Shown here: positions 32,581 through 43,924 of the stretch, piece after piece
How positions within the stretch are numbered: the first letter of the stretch is position 1
Layout: every line of letters starts with the position of its first letter
Assembly (NCBI RefSeq): GCF_910596095.1
Contig: NC_056550.1
Coordinates: 11,902,501-11,966,500, forward strand
Source: Thunnus maccoyii
Lineage: Eukaryota > Chordata > Actinopteri > Scombriformes > Scombridae
Direction of reading: 5' to 3'
DNA length: 64,000 nt
Notes under the pieces: generated by a model
The model's input: only the letters and a program-made list of their open reading frames with translations
What the model was told of the DNA's origin: nothing
The model's database searches: none
Program-made: the position numbers and the translations under genes

Positions 32581-33573
32581 TTAAAGGGTTGGTGTCATGG
32601 AAAACAAGAAAAATGAGCTTTGGGATGGATTAGGATGACGGTGAGGACCTCCTGTGCTGTAAAATTACTCTGTGCTATCTCCTCAGTCTTTCTAAGTTAT
32701 TTGAAATTTTGAAATTTGCGGCTCAAGAGCTGAAGGCGTTGAGGTGGAACTCGTTTGTACTTCACACCAGAAAGTCAAATAAAATATGCTAGGAAGCTTT
32801 AGCATGAGCCCACCACTGCCGTAACCTCTTTAGTCGGAGTTTGCATTTCGTCCAGATGTTTACATCAGGAATGGCTGAAATTCATTTTTGGAGACAATCT
32901 TCCCTCCATCATTGGGAAGTGGTTGTGTGTGTGTGTGTTCCAACTGTCTGCTTAACAAGACTCAGTACTTCAGAGGATTTTCAACTTTTTCATCTTCAAT
33001 CTTTGGATGAAGTTTTAAAACAAGTTCACTCATAAACATTGTTTCTTTCCACTCAGCTGAAGGTATTTAATATATCTGTGCTAAAGCTAAACTAGTGACC
33101 TGTTGAAAAAATACTGTTGCTTTGTTATGAAACTTAGATGCAATCTTGCCGTTCTGAAACATCCTGTTAAAATCTCAACTGTTCAACAGCATGATGAACA
33201 GTATTCATGATCAGACTCCAGTTCATAGACTGCAATATACTGTCTCATGTTTCCAGCAGCAGCCATTACTCCATGTAAAGATGCGGCATAAGGGAACTGC
33301 ATTATTCATTAGGTAGTATTCTGATTGGCTGGGGTGAAGGTGGGGGCCACACCTCCAGCCAGTCGGAGTAGCTTGCCAGTAATAATGCTGATTTTATGTA
33401 AATAGTTTCTGAAACAGCCTGTTGGAGGACAGAGGTGAATCTGGACTATAAGGACAGATGGATTTAGAGAAATCTAAACAACTTTCGGTAAATAAAATGT
33501 TACAGATATGTTTAAAATAGACTTGGTATTTATAAAAATGAGTCAAAAAAAGGCCATAATACCAGATCTTTAA
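32581..33573. mobile_element. Non-autonomous DNA transposon with TIRs, TTAA-flanked
   Basis: Ends are imperfect inverted repeats: the left end reads TTAAAGGGTTGGTGTCATGG, and the right end, on the minus strand, reads TTAAAGATCTGGTATTATGG (15 of 20 match). Both ends abut TTAA, which could be the target duplication, as in piggyBac-type elements. Inside are a TG run (near 32924), a CCAAT-like GATTGGCTGGGG near 33312 and no transposase frame. It is about 1 kb. Such elements with ACTTGGTATTTATAAAAATG near the right end look familiar from other fish genomes. Confidence 0.55.
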
Positions 33574-33785
33574 GGTTCCTGATATGGTGAATGCTGGCTC
33601 ACTGTCACACTGTCATGGATAACTGGTAGACTGGGACACATAATCAAAATTCTACATGAATTAAAACTGCACAAATCAAATTTATTTGTCTAGGGTCATA
33701 ACCCTCACTGCACATTATGTCTGAGTCCAACAAACAACAGGTCTAATGGTCAAATCCAATCTGGTTCTCTCTCCCTGTGAGGAGG
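33574..33785. other. VB8 5' flank
   Basis: Family B upstream sequence, ending in the GTGAGGAGGAGTCA block with ATGCAAAA at 33791-33798. Confidence 0.5.
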
Positions 33786-33870
33786 AGTCAATGCAAAACC
33801 TTGATGTCTTCCACCTCTACTTATCTGACTGCAGAGAGGATGACAGAGAACAGTGGACACACAGTTTAAC

Positions 33871-34293
33871 ATGATGGACTATAGGACAGGACTGCTGCTT
33901 TTAACTATCTGCTGGGCAGGTGAAGATCTTCACAGATCTTTATTTGACATATTTACATTTGTATTACCAACTTGATGCATGTTAGACTCTTTTTTCTGTC
34001 TTGACAGGTGTTGATGGTCAGACTCTGACAGAATCTGAACCAGCGGTTAAAAAGCCTGGAGAATCCCACCGATTGACCTGTACAACATCTGAATTCACCT
34101 TCAGCAACCACTGGATGGGTTGGATTAGACAGGCTTCTGGAAAAGGACTGGAGTGGATTGCACTTATCAGTGATGGTGGTAGCGACACATACTACTCTCA
34201 GTCAGTTCAAGGCTGGTTCACCATCTCCAGAGACGACAGCAGAGAGCAGCTGTATCTGCAGATGAACAGTCTGAAGACTGAAGATTCTGCTGG
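33871..34293 (+). pseudogene. IGHV: IGHV family B pseudogene (VB8): Cys104 and heptamer deleted
   Basis: Leader 33871-33919 and acceptor are normal; V exon from 34008. CDR1 region [14 protein letters not shown]2 [13 protein letters not shown]2 has WIRQASGK (Ser for Pro) and FR3 QGWFTISRD (Trp for Arg). After LKTEDSA the sequence jumps to GGCTGGAGTTGGTTGAGC. Relative to VB6 about 29 bp are missing, including TATTATTGTGCTCGA (YYCAR) and the heptamer. The nonamer ACAAAATCC survives at 34316-34324. It can neither fold nor rearrange. Its intron is the same variant as in VB10. Confidence 0.92.
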
Positions 34294-34324
34294 CTGGAGT
34301 TGGTTGAGCAGCTGTACAAAATCC

Positions 34325-35285
34325 TACAGTACTCATCTTCTGGGCTGCTAGCATTTAGTAATACAGTATGTTTAATAATGAATTACAGCAACATTTGTCT
34401 CTGCATTACTTAAAGTTGTGTGTTCCTCAACAATATTCTTTTCTAAACATGAGAAACATCAAACTTCATGATACATTTGTCTGGGTGTGAAATAAAGAAA
34501 ATAAAAACTACTACAAATAATAATAGAGATGTTTAAAAAAATATTTCTGTAAATTAAGACAACAATATGTCTATACATTATGTGGAATCATAATATGAGG
34601 GGATAAAAAGTTGTAGTTTCCTTTACAGAATCACTAGAGGTCAGTGTCAAGTTTCTCTCTTTGCTTTTGCAATAAGGAAACACTCAGATCTGCTTTTCTT
34701 GAACCCTGTACTGAGCTAAAGCCTGACACAACTGTTTGACATGTTCATGGCGTTGAAATGTACAAAAGTCATTTGTGACTCTCAGTCTCACATTATTAAT
34801 GTCCTCAGGTCAACTAATTCACAATTATGCAACACAGTCATCTGAGTACCACTGATGTATGACTGAGCTTTAAGTTAGTTACATTTCATTAGAAAAAATT
34901 TATAATATACATATAATTTAAAAATCTGACTCTTCCATCACGTACTGTAGCTTCATTGAAACCATTGCTGAGAGAAGACAGCAGTAATCTATAAAGTCCA
35001 AGTTTCTCTGTGTGTCTGTTTCTTCAAACATTTGAAAACACTGAAACCATTCAACGTCTTTCATGCAAACTCAACTTTTCATATTAACATGATCCTGCTG
35101 CTGTTGTTGTATTTCTGTTTGAATAAGTAAGTAAAGTCAACAAATAATTAAAAAATGTAATGAAATTAGGATATCATATGTAAAGCAGAGGTGATTTCCA
35201 GGTGTGTTTTCACTTTGCAGAAATAACAATCACCAGACTCTTCTATTAGTCTCCAGTTAGACCAACATTAATGCTTCATGTGTTT
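34325..35285. other. Intergenic VB8-VA10
   Basis: Family B 3' flank matching 23120-23520 and 4706-5530, then family A 5' flank. No gene. Confidence 0.5.
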
Positions 35286-35385
35286 GATTCTATGGAAACT
35301 CAGTCATCCTCCTTGTTTCTCAGATATAAAAACTTCACATCAGACTGTCAGTGGAGATCACAGCACATCAGTTTCACCATAAATC

Positions 35386-35815
35386 ATGTTCTCTGTAGCT
35401 CTGCTGCTGCCGTTGGCAGCTGGATCCTGTTAGTCTCTCTGGATTTGTCATAGTCAGCAGTTCTTCTTTTGCAGTGTAACTTGATAATTTGTCACACAAA
35501 ATTTTCTTCTTTCAACAGGTGTGAAGTGTGAACAGTTGACACAGCCAGCCTCAGTGACTGTGCAGCCAGGTCAACGTCTGACCATCACCTGTCAGGTCTC
35601 TTATTCTGTTAGTGGCTATTACACACATTGGATCAGACAGCCTGCAGGGAAAGAACTGGAGTGGATTGGAATGAGAAGTACTGGAGGCTCTGACTACAAA
35701 GATTCACTGAAGAACAAGTTCAGTATCGACTTAAACTCTTCCAGCAACAGAGTGACTCTAAACGGACAGAATGTGCAGCCTGAAGACACTGCTGTGTATT
35801 ACTGTGCCAGAGACC
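35386..35815 (+). CDS. IGHV: IGHV segment, family A (VA10), weakened promoter, donor and nonamer
   Basis: Octamer position reads ATGGAAAC (35292-35299); TATAAAAA 35325-35332. Leader 35386-35428 has a Leu-to-Pro change in the hydrophobic core (MFSVALLLPLAAGS), and its donor is GTTAGT, not GTGAGT. V exon 35519-35815: CDR1 region YSVSGYYTHW, CDR2 MRSTGGSDY, FR3 FSIDLNSSSNRV; canonical residues are complete. RSS: CACAATA 35816-35822, 23 bp, ACAAAACCC 35846-35854 (one A fewer). The V exon is intact. Promoter, signal peptide, splice donor and nonamer each carry a mild defect, so expression is doubtful. Confidence 0.88.
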
Positions 35816-35854
35816 CACAATAACACAAACCATCAGCAGACCTGGACAAAACCC

Positions 35855-37150
35855 CTCAGTGCCTGAACACTTGTAACATGAAGCCACCAGAGGAGGAGCC
35901 CTCAGACCACTAATGAGTTCAACACCTGTTCACGATAAAGGGAAAGAGTCTTTGAACACATTTAATCATGAAAAAAGCAAAACATATATAACATGATATA
36001 TAATTATAATAATATTAAATAATACAGTGGTGGCATTTACCAAAAAGTGTTCTCTCTTCCTGACTCACAACATTTATATTTCAAGTGGTGAATTTGTTGC
36101 TGCATTATTTCAGTTGACATTACAGGTGACCTCAGTAGATCAAAATATTAGCAAACTGTAAATAAGTTAAATAGGCTGTGGTATTAAAATAAAATTAAGT
36201 TATAAACAACTAACAACAGTGTTACTTCTTTCTTGCTCCTCTGCACTATTATTAATGATTATAAATTAAAACAGGTTGTTTGATGTCTTAGTCCTCTGCA
36301 TGTTGTAGATTAATGTTCACCATTTTTAAAAATGGTTCATCAGATTTTAGATGTCCTTTCTCGTAGGCAGCCATTGGTTTTTGTTCATGTGTATGAAAAT
36401 CATTTTAATTATCTGAGGTGAGATTCATCTCATGTTTTAGCAAAGTTAAGATTTTGTGTCATGATAATTCAGTTGCGAGTGTGTTAAAAATATGTATTTG
36501 CTGAGTGATACTCTGATATCCAACAACACGAGATGGTTGCAACTCAAACTTCGAACACAAAATTCAACTTTTGAAGACAATTTTGATTAAGTAGAAGTTT
36601 CAAATATTGATTGCCTAATTCAAAATTAATTTAGCTTGTGTTGAAATTATTACATTATTGTTTTCCACAACAAACAAAAGGCCAAATTCTATCCTCCCTG
36701 TGAGGACAAGTCAATTCAAAACTTGGTTGACTTCCAACTTCATTGATCAAACTGCAAAGAAAATGACAAATTGTTTAGTTTCTACTGCAACTTTTGTTTT
36801 ACATGAAGTAAAAGAGTTTATATTTCTGATTGGATATTTTATTATTATTGACTAAAGAAGATAGAGATAAATGATATCCATATACTGAGAGGTTACATAT
36901 TTTTGACGTATTTTCATCAGTTTTCTTCACTTTTATGCCTACTGGGGTTTTCTTTTGTCTGAAGTTCTGAATATGAATTATGAAAAGTTTGTGAGAGAGA
37001 TAAAGGATAAAAGAAATAAAACAAAGTATAACAGTATAAAAAACATTTTTTCAGGAGTTACTTTTTTGTATTAAAACTTCATTATCATGTTGAAGCTTTT
37101 CAGTATTGCACATTTTAAAAAGTTCAATCCAGTTCTCTGCTTGCTGTGAG
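35855..37150. other. A-to-B spacer, class II variant, with ghost B promoter
   Basis: Matched by 24010-25020 and 59640-60730. The decayed B promoter block is at 36700-36765 (GTGAGGACAAGTCAATTC). The working VB9 octamer-like motif is at 37160-37167. No gene. Confidence 0.55.
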
Positions 37151-37239
37151 GAGGAGTCAATGCAAAACCTTGATGTCTTCCACCTCTACTTATCTGACTG
37201 CAGAGAGGATGACAGAGAACAGTGGACACACAGTTTAAC

Positions 37240-37685
37240 ATGATGGACTATAGGACAGGACTGCTGCTTTTAACTATCTGCTGGGCAGGTGAAGATCTTC
37301 ACTGATCTTGAGTTGAAGTTGTTGTTTAAAAGTTACCAGCTTAAAGAAACTGATTATTTTCCTTTTTCTGTCTTGACAGGTGTTGATGGTCAGACTCTGA
37401 CAGAATCTGAACCAGCAGTTAAAAAGCCTGGAGAATCCCACCAACTGACCTGCACAACATCTGGATTGTCATTCAGTGGCTACTGGATGTCCTGGGTCAG
37501 ACAGGCTCCTGGAAAAGGACCGGAGTGGATTGCAGCTATCAAATATGACAGTGCTGAGATCTACTACTCTCAGTCAGTTCAAGGCCGGTTCACCATCTCC
37601 AGAGACAACAGCAGAGAGTAGCTGTATCTGCAGATGAACAGTCTGAAGACTGAAGATTCTGCTGTTTATTATTGTGCTCGAGACT
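37240..37685 (+). pseudogene. IGHV: IGHV family B pseudogene (VB9): nonsense codon in FR3
   Basis: Leader 37240-37288, V exon 37380-37685. CDR1 region [17 protein letters not shown]2 [11 protein letters not shown] (related to VB10). In FR3, RDNSRE is followed by TAG (37619-37621) where relatives have CAG (Gln). The rest ([20 protein letters not shown]) is intact. RSS: CACAGTG 37686-37692, 22 bp, AAAAAATCC 37715-37723, which lost the C of the nonamer. It is a recent pseudogene with a single nonsense change. Confidence 0.92.
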
Positions 37686-38157
37686 CACAGTGACTGAGTT
37701 GGTTGAGCAGCTGTAAAAAATCCTACAATACTCATCAGAATCCCTTTAACTCACATGGATCATGTATTTTCTCAGCTCAGGTGGTTCAAGAAAATGATGT
37801 AATTCCTTCAGACGCAAACATCTTTTTTGGAAACAGTGATACTATAATTTGTTTTTTAAAGTACATTTCCTGAGAGAGGATAATAAAGAATAAAGATTCA
37901 AATTATCTTCTCATGTAAGAAAAAAACTTTTTTTGTTGTTTTTTTTTATGTGAGCAGATCTCTAGAGGCTCAAACATCTGCAACACTAAAACCATTAAAA
38001 GTATTTTATATAAAACTCCAAACCACCACACAGCTGCAGAAAACTTGTACTGTTACATGATCTTGTTGTCACTTCACATTTTGTTTTAATGTAGTTAGCA
38101 CACTGACTGTTCACTGTTGTTACACTGATTCAATACTCAACATGTTTTCCTCCACAG

Positions 38158-38454
38158 GTGTGAAGTGAGAACAGTTGACACAGCCAGCCTCAGTGACTGT
38201 GCAGCCAGGTCAACGTCTGACCATCACCTGTCAGGTCTCTTATTCTGTTGGCAGTTATTACACAGCTTGGATCAGACAACCTGCAGGGAAAGAACTGGAG
38301 TGGATTGGAATGAGAAGTACTGGATACACATTCTACAAAGATTCACTGAAGAACAAGTTCAGTATCGACTTAGACTCTTCCAGCAACACAGTGACACTGA
38401 ATGGACAGAATGTGCAGCCTGAAGACACTGCTGTGTATTACTGTGCCAGAGACC
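38158..38454 (+). pseudogene. IGHV: IGHV family A pseudogene (VA11): no leader, early stop
   Basis: Only the 3' part of the type I intron (about 38100-38157, with CACTGACTGTTCACTGTTG) and the V exon are present. Upstream is family B 3' flank, so promoter and leader were removed at the junction near 38098. The V exon has TGA at 38166-38168 where others have TGT (Cys of VKCEQ). The remainder is open: CDR1 region YSVGSYY, CDR2 MRSTGYTFY, YYCARDPQ. RSS: CACAATA 38455-38461, 23 bp, ACAAAAACC 38485-38493. Confidence 0.9.
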
Positions 38455-38494
38455 CACAATAACACAAACCATCAGCAGACCTGAACAAAAACCC

Positions 38495-39560
38495 CTCAGT
38501 GCCTGAACACTTGTAACATGAAGCCACCAGAGGAGGAGCCCTCAGACCACTAATGATTTCAACACCAGTTCACTGTCATGAAAAGGAAAGAATAAACAGA
38601 AAGAAACCATAATGTATGTAATGTAAAAACCTATGTTATGAAAGTATAAAATATGTTGTTCATTTATTTTTAACAAGAATTGATTTCATGGTGCTGTAGA
38701 TACTTTAATGTTTTAATTAGTATTATGTCACAGTATGTATTCCTATGGCGAAAACATCAATAATAATATGTTATTTTTTGTCTAAACTTTTTTTTTTATG
38801 AAAAAGACATGCAAGAGGTAACATTACCACATGCATTTCCCCAAATTATCTCCCGGTGGGTGAGATTAAGATTAATAAATACAAAACATAATGTCATCTC
38901 ATGTTTTAGTGAAGTTATTTTGTGTCATGATAATTCAGTTGCAAGTGTTAAAAATATGTGTTTGTTGGGGGAAACTCTGATATCCAACAACACAAGTTGG
39001 TTGTAACTCAAACTTGCAAAACAAAATTCAACTTTTGAAGAGAATTCTGATTAAGTACAATTTTCAAATTTAGATGAACTAAGTCAAAATTCATTTAGCT
39101 GGTGTTGCAATTCTTCCATCATTGTTTTGTCTGTGAGGACGAGTCAGTTCAAAACTTGGTTGTCTTCCACCTTTACTGATCCGACTGCAGAGAGAGAGAC
39201 AAACTGGTTACTGTAGTTTTCACTGATATTTGTTTTACTCAAGAAACAGAGTTTATGTTTCACATTGGACATTTTATTTTTATTGACTAAAGAAGATGGA
39301 TATTAATAACATCCATATACTGAGGAGTTACATATTTTTCATGTATTCTCATCAGTTTTCTTCACTTATATTCCTACTGGGGTTTTCTTTCCCCCTGACA
39401 TCCTGAATGTTATGAGCACTTTGTCAGAAAAACAAAACAAAGCAACATTTCTTCAGGAGGTACCTTTTCTATTAAAACTTAATGATAATGAGTATGAACT
39501 TTATATTAAAATTATTATTGCACATTTTAAAAAGTTCAATGCAGTTCTCAGCTTGCTGTG
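38495..39560. other. A-to-B spacer, class I, with ghost B promoter
   Basis: A copy of the VA1-VB1 spacer. The decayed B promoter block is at 39131-39200. VB10's own octamer-like ATGCAAAA is at 39572-39579. No gene. Confidence 0.55.
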
Positions 39561-39651
39561 AGGAGGAGTCAATGCAAAACCTTGATGTCTTCCACCTCTA
39601 CTTATCTGACTGCAGAGAGGATGACAGAGAACAGTGGACACACAGTTTAAC

Positions 39652-40094
39652 ATGATGGACTATAGGACAGGACTGCTGCTTTTAACTATCTGCTGGGCAG
39701 GTGAAGATCTTCACAGATCTTTATTTGACATATTTACATTTGTATTACCAACTTGATGCATGTTAGACTCTTTTTTCTGTCTTGACAGGTGTTGATGGTC
39801 AGACTCTGACAGAATCTGAACCAGCGGTTAAAAAGCCTGGAGAATCCCACCGATTGACCTGTACAACATCTGGATTGTCATTCAGTAGCTACTGGATGGC
39901 CTGGATCAGACGGGCTCCTGGAAAAGGACTGGAGTGGATTGCAGCTATTAGATATGACAGTGCTTACATCTACTACTCTCAGTCAGTTCAAGGCCGGTTC
40001 ACCATCTCCAGAGACAACAGCAGAGAGCAGCTGTATCTGCAGATGAACAGTCTGAAGACTGAAGATTCTGCTGTTTATTATTGTGCTCGATATC
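39652..40094 (+). CDS. IGHV: IGHV segment, family B (VB10)
   Basis: Leader 39652-39700, V exon 39789-40094; the intron is the variant shared with VB8. CDR1 region [13 protein letters not shown]2 WIRRAPGKG (Arg for Gln), CDR2 [13 protein letters not shown]3 [13 protein letters not shown], end CARYPQ. Canonical residues are complete. RSS: CACAGTG 40095-40101, 22 bp, ACAAAATCC 40124-40132. It looks functional. Confidence 0.92.
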
Positions 40095-40353
40095 CACAGT
40101 GACTGAGTTGGTTGAGCAGCTGTACAAAATCCTACAGTACTCATCAGACCCCCTTTAACTCACATGAATCATGTATTTTCTCAGGTCAGGTGGTTCAAGA
40201 AAAATGATGTAATTCCTTCAGGCCCAAACATCGTTTTTGGAACCTGTGATATTTTAATTTGGTTTTTAAAATACATTTCCTGAGAGAGGATCATTTTTAC
40301 ACTGACTCTCAATGAAGATTTTAATTATCTTCTCACATAATATAACAATTTTT

Positions 40354-40735
40354 GAGGAGCCCTCAGACCACTAATGATTTCAACACTAGTTCACTGTTAC
40401 AGTAAAGAGAGAAACAGTCTTTAGATTTTTCTAAATGTTTGTCTTAATTTAATTTGGCAGCAACTGTTTCCATCTATGTAAAGACTTTGACATTATAATC
40501 ACTGATACATGACACTCAGTGAAACTCAGTGAATTACACTATTATACATTATTAAACATTAAATTTTTCAATTAATTAAATAAATTCAGTTGCCAACTTG
40601 TCTTCAAAAGCTCATCATCTGACAAGAATGTTAATGTTACAGTAATTAGTCAAACTACAGAAAATTTTGCTTTCATCATCAGTCTAAGTGTGTTTGTCAG
40701 CAATTCAAATTCTTCTTTTGAGTTATTTTAATAAG
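40354..40735. other. Left edge of the duplicated block (copy 2)
   Basis: At about 40353 family B 3' flank switches abruptly to family A 3' flank (GAGGAGCCCTCAGACC), with no A gene before it. From here the sequence follows 27073 onward. This marks the breakpoint of the block duplication. Confidence 0.6.
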
Positions 40736-41007
40736 GTGTGTACAGTATTGATCTCATCCAGCCAGACTCAATGGTTGTGCAGCCTGGACAGTCTTTGACC
40801 ATCACCTGTCAGGTCTCTGGTTATTCTCTGACTGATAGCAGCTATGCAACAGGTTGGATCAGACAGCGTGACGGAAAACCAATGGATAAGATTTTGAAGA
40901 AGTTCTTCACCACACAAACCTTTCTACTGGAAAGATGACATTAACAGGACAGAATCTGATCTGCAGCCTGAGGACACAACTGTTTATTTCTGTGCACATG
41001 TAAACTC
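40736..41007 (+). pseudogene. IGHV: IGHV family C pseudogene (VC3), no leader
   Basis: Block duplicate of VC2. It has the same missing leader and weak acceptor-like TTTTAATAAG. FR1 to FR2 are readable (GYSLTDSSYATGWIRQ). A deletion then removes the CDR2 region, going from ATGGATAAGATTTTG directly to AAGAAGTTC. FR3 is degenerate. RSS remnant: TACAGTG 41008-41014, 23 bp, ACAAATACC 41038-41046. Confidence 0.88.
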
Positions 41008-41221
41008 TACAGTGATACAAACCACCAGCAGGCCAGAACAAATACCCTAAGTTCCCTCATATCATTGATACATGATTACAACTTAACATGTACCATACAA
41101 TCTTTCTGACTATTTTTGGGTCTATAACAAAACTTCAAAAAGTATAAATAAAAAAGTGCTCAAGTCTCTGGATGTGATGTTGTATTCCACATGGAAGGAC
41201 AAGTCATAACTTATAACAGAT

Positions 41222-41726
41222 TGTTACATACTCCCCCCCCTGCTGGATGGGATATGTATAGTCCTGTTACTGATCCTTTTGTTTGTGCTCTCTCTCCCAG
41301 GAGGCCTGAGTGGATAATTGAGGGGAGGGCCTACAAAGAGGGAACGAAGGGCTTGGACTCTCTCTCTCATCTTCCCAGCCTGATCAGCAGCAGCTTGTTT
41401 TTTTGTGTTTGTTCTGTTATGTTGTAGTTGCCTTTGGTAGTTTCTTGGTTTGGGTTGGTGAGTCCAGTAGCCTTTTTTTTTCGCAGCTGTATTTCTGTCA
41501 GGTTTAGTTTTGTGGATTTAGGTCAGAGAGGAGAGCCCAGATTCTACGGCCCTTTGTGGGCTGGTCTGGGTGTCTCCTCTTCTTTTTGTCAATTTTAGCC
41601 GGCTCACCAGCTTTTGTTACTTGGTTGTTGTTTTTGTTAATAAATTTGTTCAATATTTGTGGGAAATCCTGACTTTTAATTATGTTGGGCCTTCTGTGGG
41701 CGAGCTGTTTGTCGAGGGTCGTAACA
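41222..41726 (+). mobile_element. Solo LTR of an LTR retrotransposon
   Basis: A 505 bp insert present in block copy 2 but absent from block copy 1 (empty site near 28030). Ends are TGTTAC and GTAACA, the usual TG..CA with a 6-bp terminal inverted repeat. A 5-bp direct repeat flanks it (CAGAT/CAGAC), matching CAGAC at the empty site. An AATAAA lies at 41639-41644, towards the 3' end, as in an LTR. No internal region remains. The superfamily cannot be set from an LTR alone. It inserted after, or segregated since, the block duplication, so it is young relative to that event. Confidence 0.75.
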
Positions 41727-41862
41727 CAGACTGCCAGTAAACAAGCCACTCCCTCCCCATGATACTCTGATGCAAATCTTCAGTGTGTGCAGTGTACTTC
41801 TGTCCTGCTGACTGGTCTTGTTGTTCTTGTGGAGCATCAGAGGTCACATCTCCAGCCTCAGG

Positions 41863-42353
41863 ATGATGAACACACTCACTCTTCTGCTGGTTGCTCTCTC
41901 TCTGTCCTGTGAGTTCTCCTGCTTCTTGATGTTTTATCTTTTATCAGACAACATCAACTGATGGTCAGTCACTGATACCAGAAAACTTGCCAGATGACTG
42001 TCTCACTTTCTTCTGTGGTTCATCTCTCCTTTCATCTCATCAGGTTGTACAGGTCAGAATACAGAGTCCATTCCTTCCAGTTCAGTAGTGAAAAAGCCTG
42101 GTGAGACTCTCAGTCTCTCCTGCAGGGGATCTGGCTTCACATTTAGCTGCTGCAGTATGAACTGGATCAGACAACCTGCAGGAAAAGCACTGGGATGGAT
42201 GGGGCTCATTTATGGCGATGCAAGTGGAACTGAATATTCCAGCAGTGTGCAAGGACGAATAGAAATCACCAGAAATAACAGCAATAACATGGTGTATCTG
42301 AGACTGTCCAACTTAAAGCCAGAGGACTCTGCTGTGTATTACTGTGCCAAATA
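41863..42353 (+). CDS. IGHV: IGHV segment, family D (VD2)
   Basis: Octamer ATGCAAAT 41770-41777. Leader 41863-41908 (MMNTLTLLLVALSLS plus split Cys), V exon 42044-42353. It opens CTGQNTESIPSSSVVKKPGE. CDR1 region GFTFSCCSMNW keeps both extra cysteines of VD1, CDR2 LIYGDASGTEY, FR3 RIEITRNNSNNMVYLRLSN, end YYCAKY. RSS: CACACTG 42354-42360, 23 bp, ACAAAAACT 42384-42392. Canonical residues are complete. Its octamer is only 44 bp from the solo LTR, which might affect transcription. It looks functional. Confidence 0.92.
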
Positions 42354-42459
42354 CACACTGGTTAAAGTAAGCAGAGAGGCTTTACAAAAACTCTACAGAC
42401 GATGTTTTTACAAAGACCCACAGGTGGCAGTAGAAGATATGATTTGGAATAAAACTACA

Positions 42460-42913
42460 ATGATCAGACCTGATTATTTGGTTGTTTTTCTCATCCTGTC
42501 AATTAAATGGACAGGTAAGAACAAACGTTGTTTTTCTGACGACCTGGGATAAAGATGTTATGGCTGCATGACAGTAGCTAATGAGCAGTATAACTTTCTG
42601 TAGGTGCTGAGGGTCAAACACTGACTGTGTCTGAATCAGTGGTTAAAAGGTCTGGAGAATCTCACAGACTGATCTGCACATATTCAGGGTTCAGTAGCCA
42701 TTACTGGGATGTTTGGATCAAACAGGCTGCTGTTTGAGCTAAAATAACTCAAGTGGGTTGCTACCATCAGTGAGACCAGTAGCTACATCTACTACTCTGA
42801 GTCAGTTAAAGGCCGGTTCACCATCTCCAGAGACGACAGCAGACAGCAGCTGTATCTGCAGATGAACAGTCTGAAGACTGAAGATTCTGCTGTTTATTAT
42901 TGTGCTCGAGAGC
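42460..42913 (+). pseudogene. IGHV: IGHV family E pseudogene (VE2): promoter lost, FR2 broken, RSS deleted
   Basis: Leader 42460-42514 ([19 protein letters not shown]) begins only about 65 bp after the VD2 nonamer; relative to VE1 roughly 540 bp with the octamer is gone. V exon 42604-42913. FR1 and CDR1 ([13 protein letters not shown]) are open. FR2 is replaced by unrelated sequence with an in-frame TGA at 42735-42737; the frame of FR3 ([26 protein letters not shown]) is otherwise intact. Heptamer-like CACAGTA 42914-42920 runs straight into CTCATCCTTACTGGG, so spacer and nonamer are missing, as in VE1. Confidence 0.92.
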
Positions 42914-42920
42914 CACAGTA

Positions 42921-43820
42921 CTCATCCTTACTGGGCTGATAGACCCCAACTATCTCACTTGTTTTGTGTGTTCAGTTGTATGGAAATAATAAAGTAGAGT
43001 AATACAGTACAGTATGTAAAGAGTAAATGCTGGACCATACAGTCACATGCAAAAACACGCACATACACATTAACAAACAGTAAAAACCGAAAAGAAGTTA
43101 TTCAAGACTTAAAACATCTATTTTTCTCCTCTGTGTATCACTGACACAGTTCTTTTAATCCATCTTAACAGATGTATCATTGTAATAACAATGCCTTTCT
43201 TTATACTACTACAAATAACACTAATGCAGAACTATACTTATTTATCTATTTTAAAACCATAGCATTACTAGAGCCAAGGACTAACTAGTGTTTATTTAAA
43301 CTCTTTAAGCAGAGAAAGGGTGCATACACTTTTATATTGTTTAATATGTTGCCAGAAATTTGTGGCTTTTTCCCTTGAAAGTCAGATAATAACTGAACCT
43401 GTACAATGGGCTACAAATTTGGACAATTCAGTGTACATTACTCGACTACCTGACAGAGATAAGATCCTGATTAAGGACAGGAGAAGGTTTGAAGAAATGA
43501 TATGATATGATTTGAGAAATGATGGTTAGACAATATGATAAAACAGCGTTATTATCTCAGATATGCTCTTGTGTATCTCTGATGTTCTCTGTAACTGAGG
43601 CAGAATGGAAAAATTAAATTGTCTGTTTATTTGAGTTTAAATGCATTTGTCTGACTTGTGTTAGAAGTTTTGTGAAGAATGAAAGAACATTAACTTTAAG
43701 TTACTGTTTTAAATAATACATTTGTATGTGTCAAAATAAATGCCAATAACACAATTCCAAGTTGACTGTGTGTCACACAACAGTCCATCCCTCTTTTATA
43801 GCCTGTCAGTATCCTTCTTT
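42921..43820. other. Intergenic VE2-VA12 (block copy 2)
   Basis: Near-identical to 29764-30680; a short repeated TTCAGTTCAG tract of copy 1 is absent here. The 61-codon frame recurs at 43320-43505 with one amino-acid change. No gene. Confidence 0.5.
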
Positions 43821-43924
43821 ATGCAAAGTGAACTTTCTCACAGTCTGCTATAAACACTTGATATCATGCTGTCAGTTGCAGCAGAAGAAGAGAAGCTCCC
43901 ATCAGATCACCTCCAATACCAACC

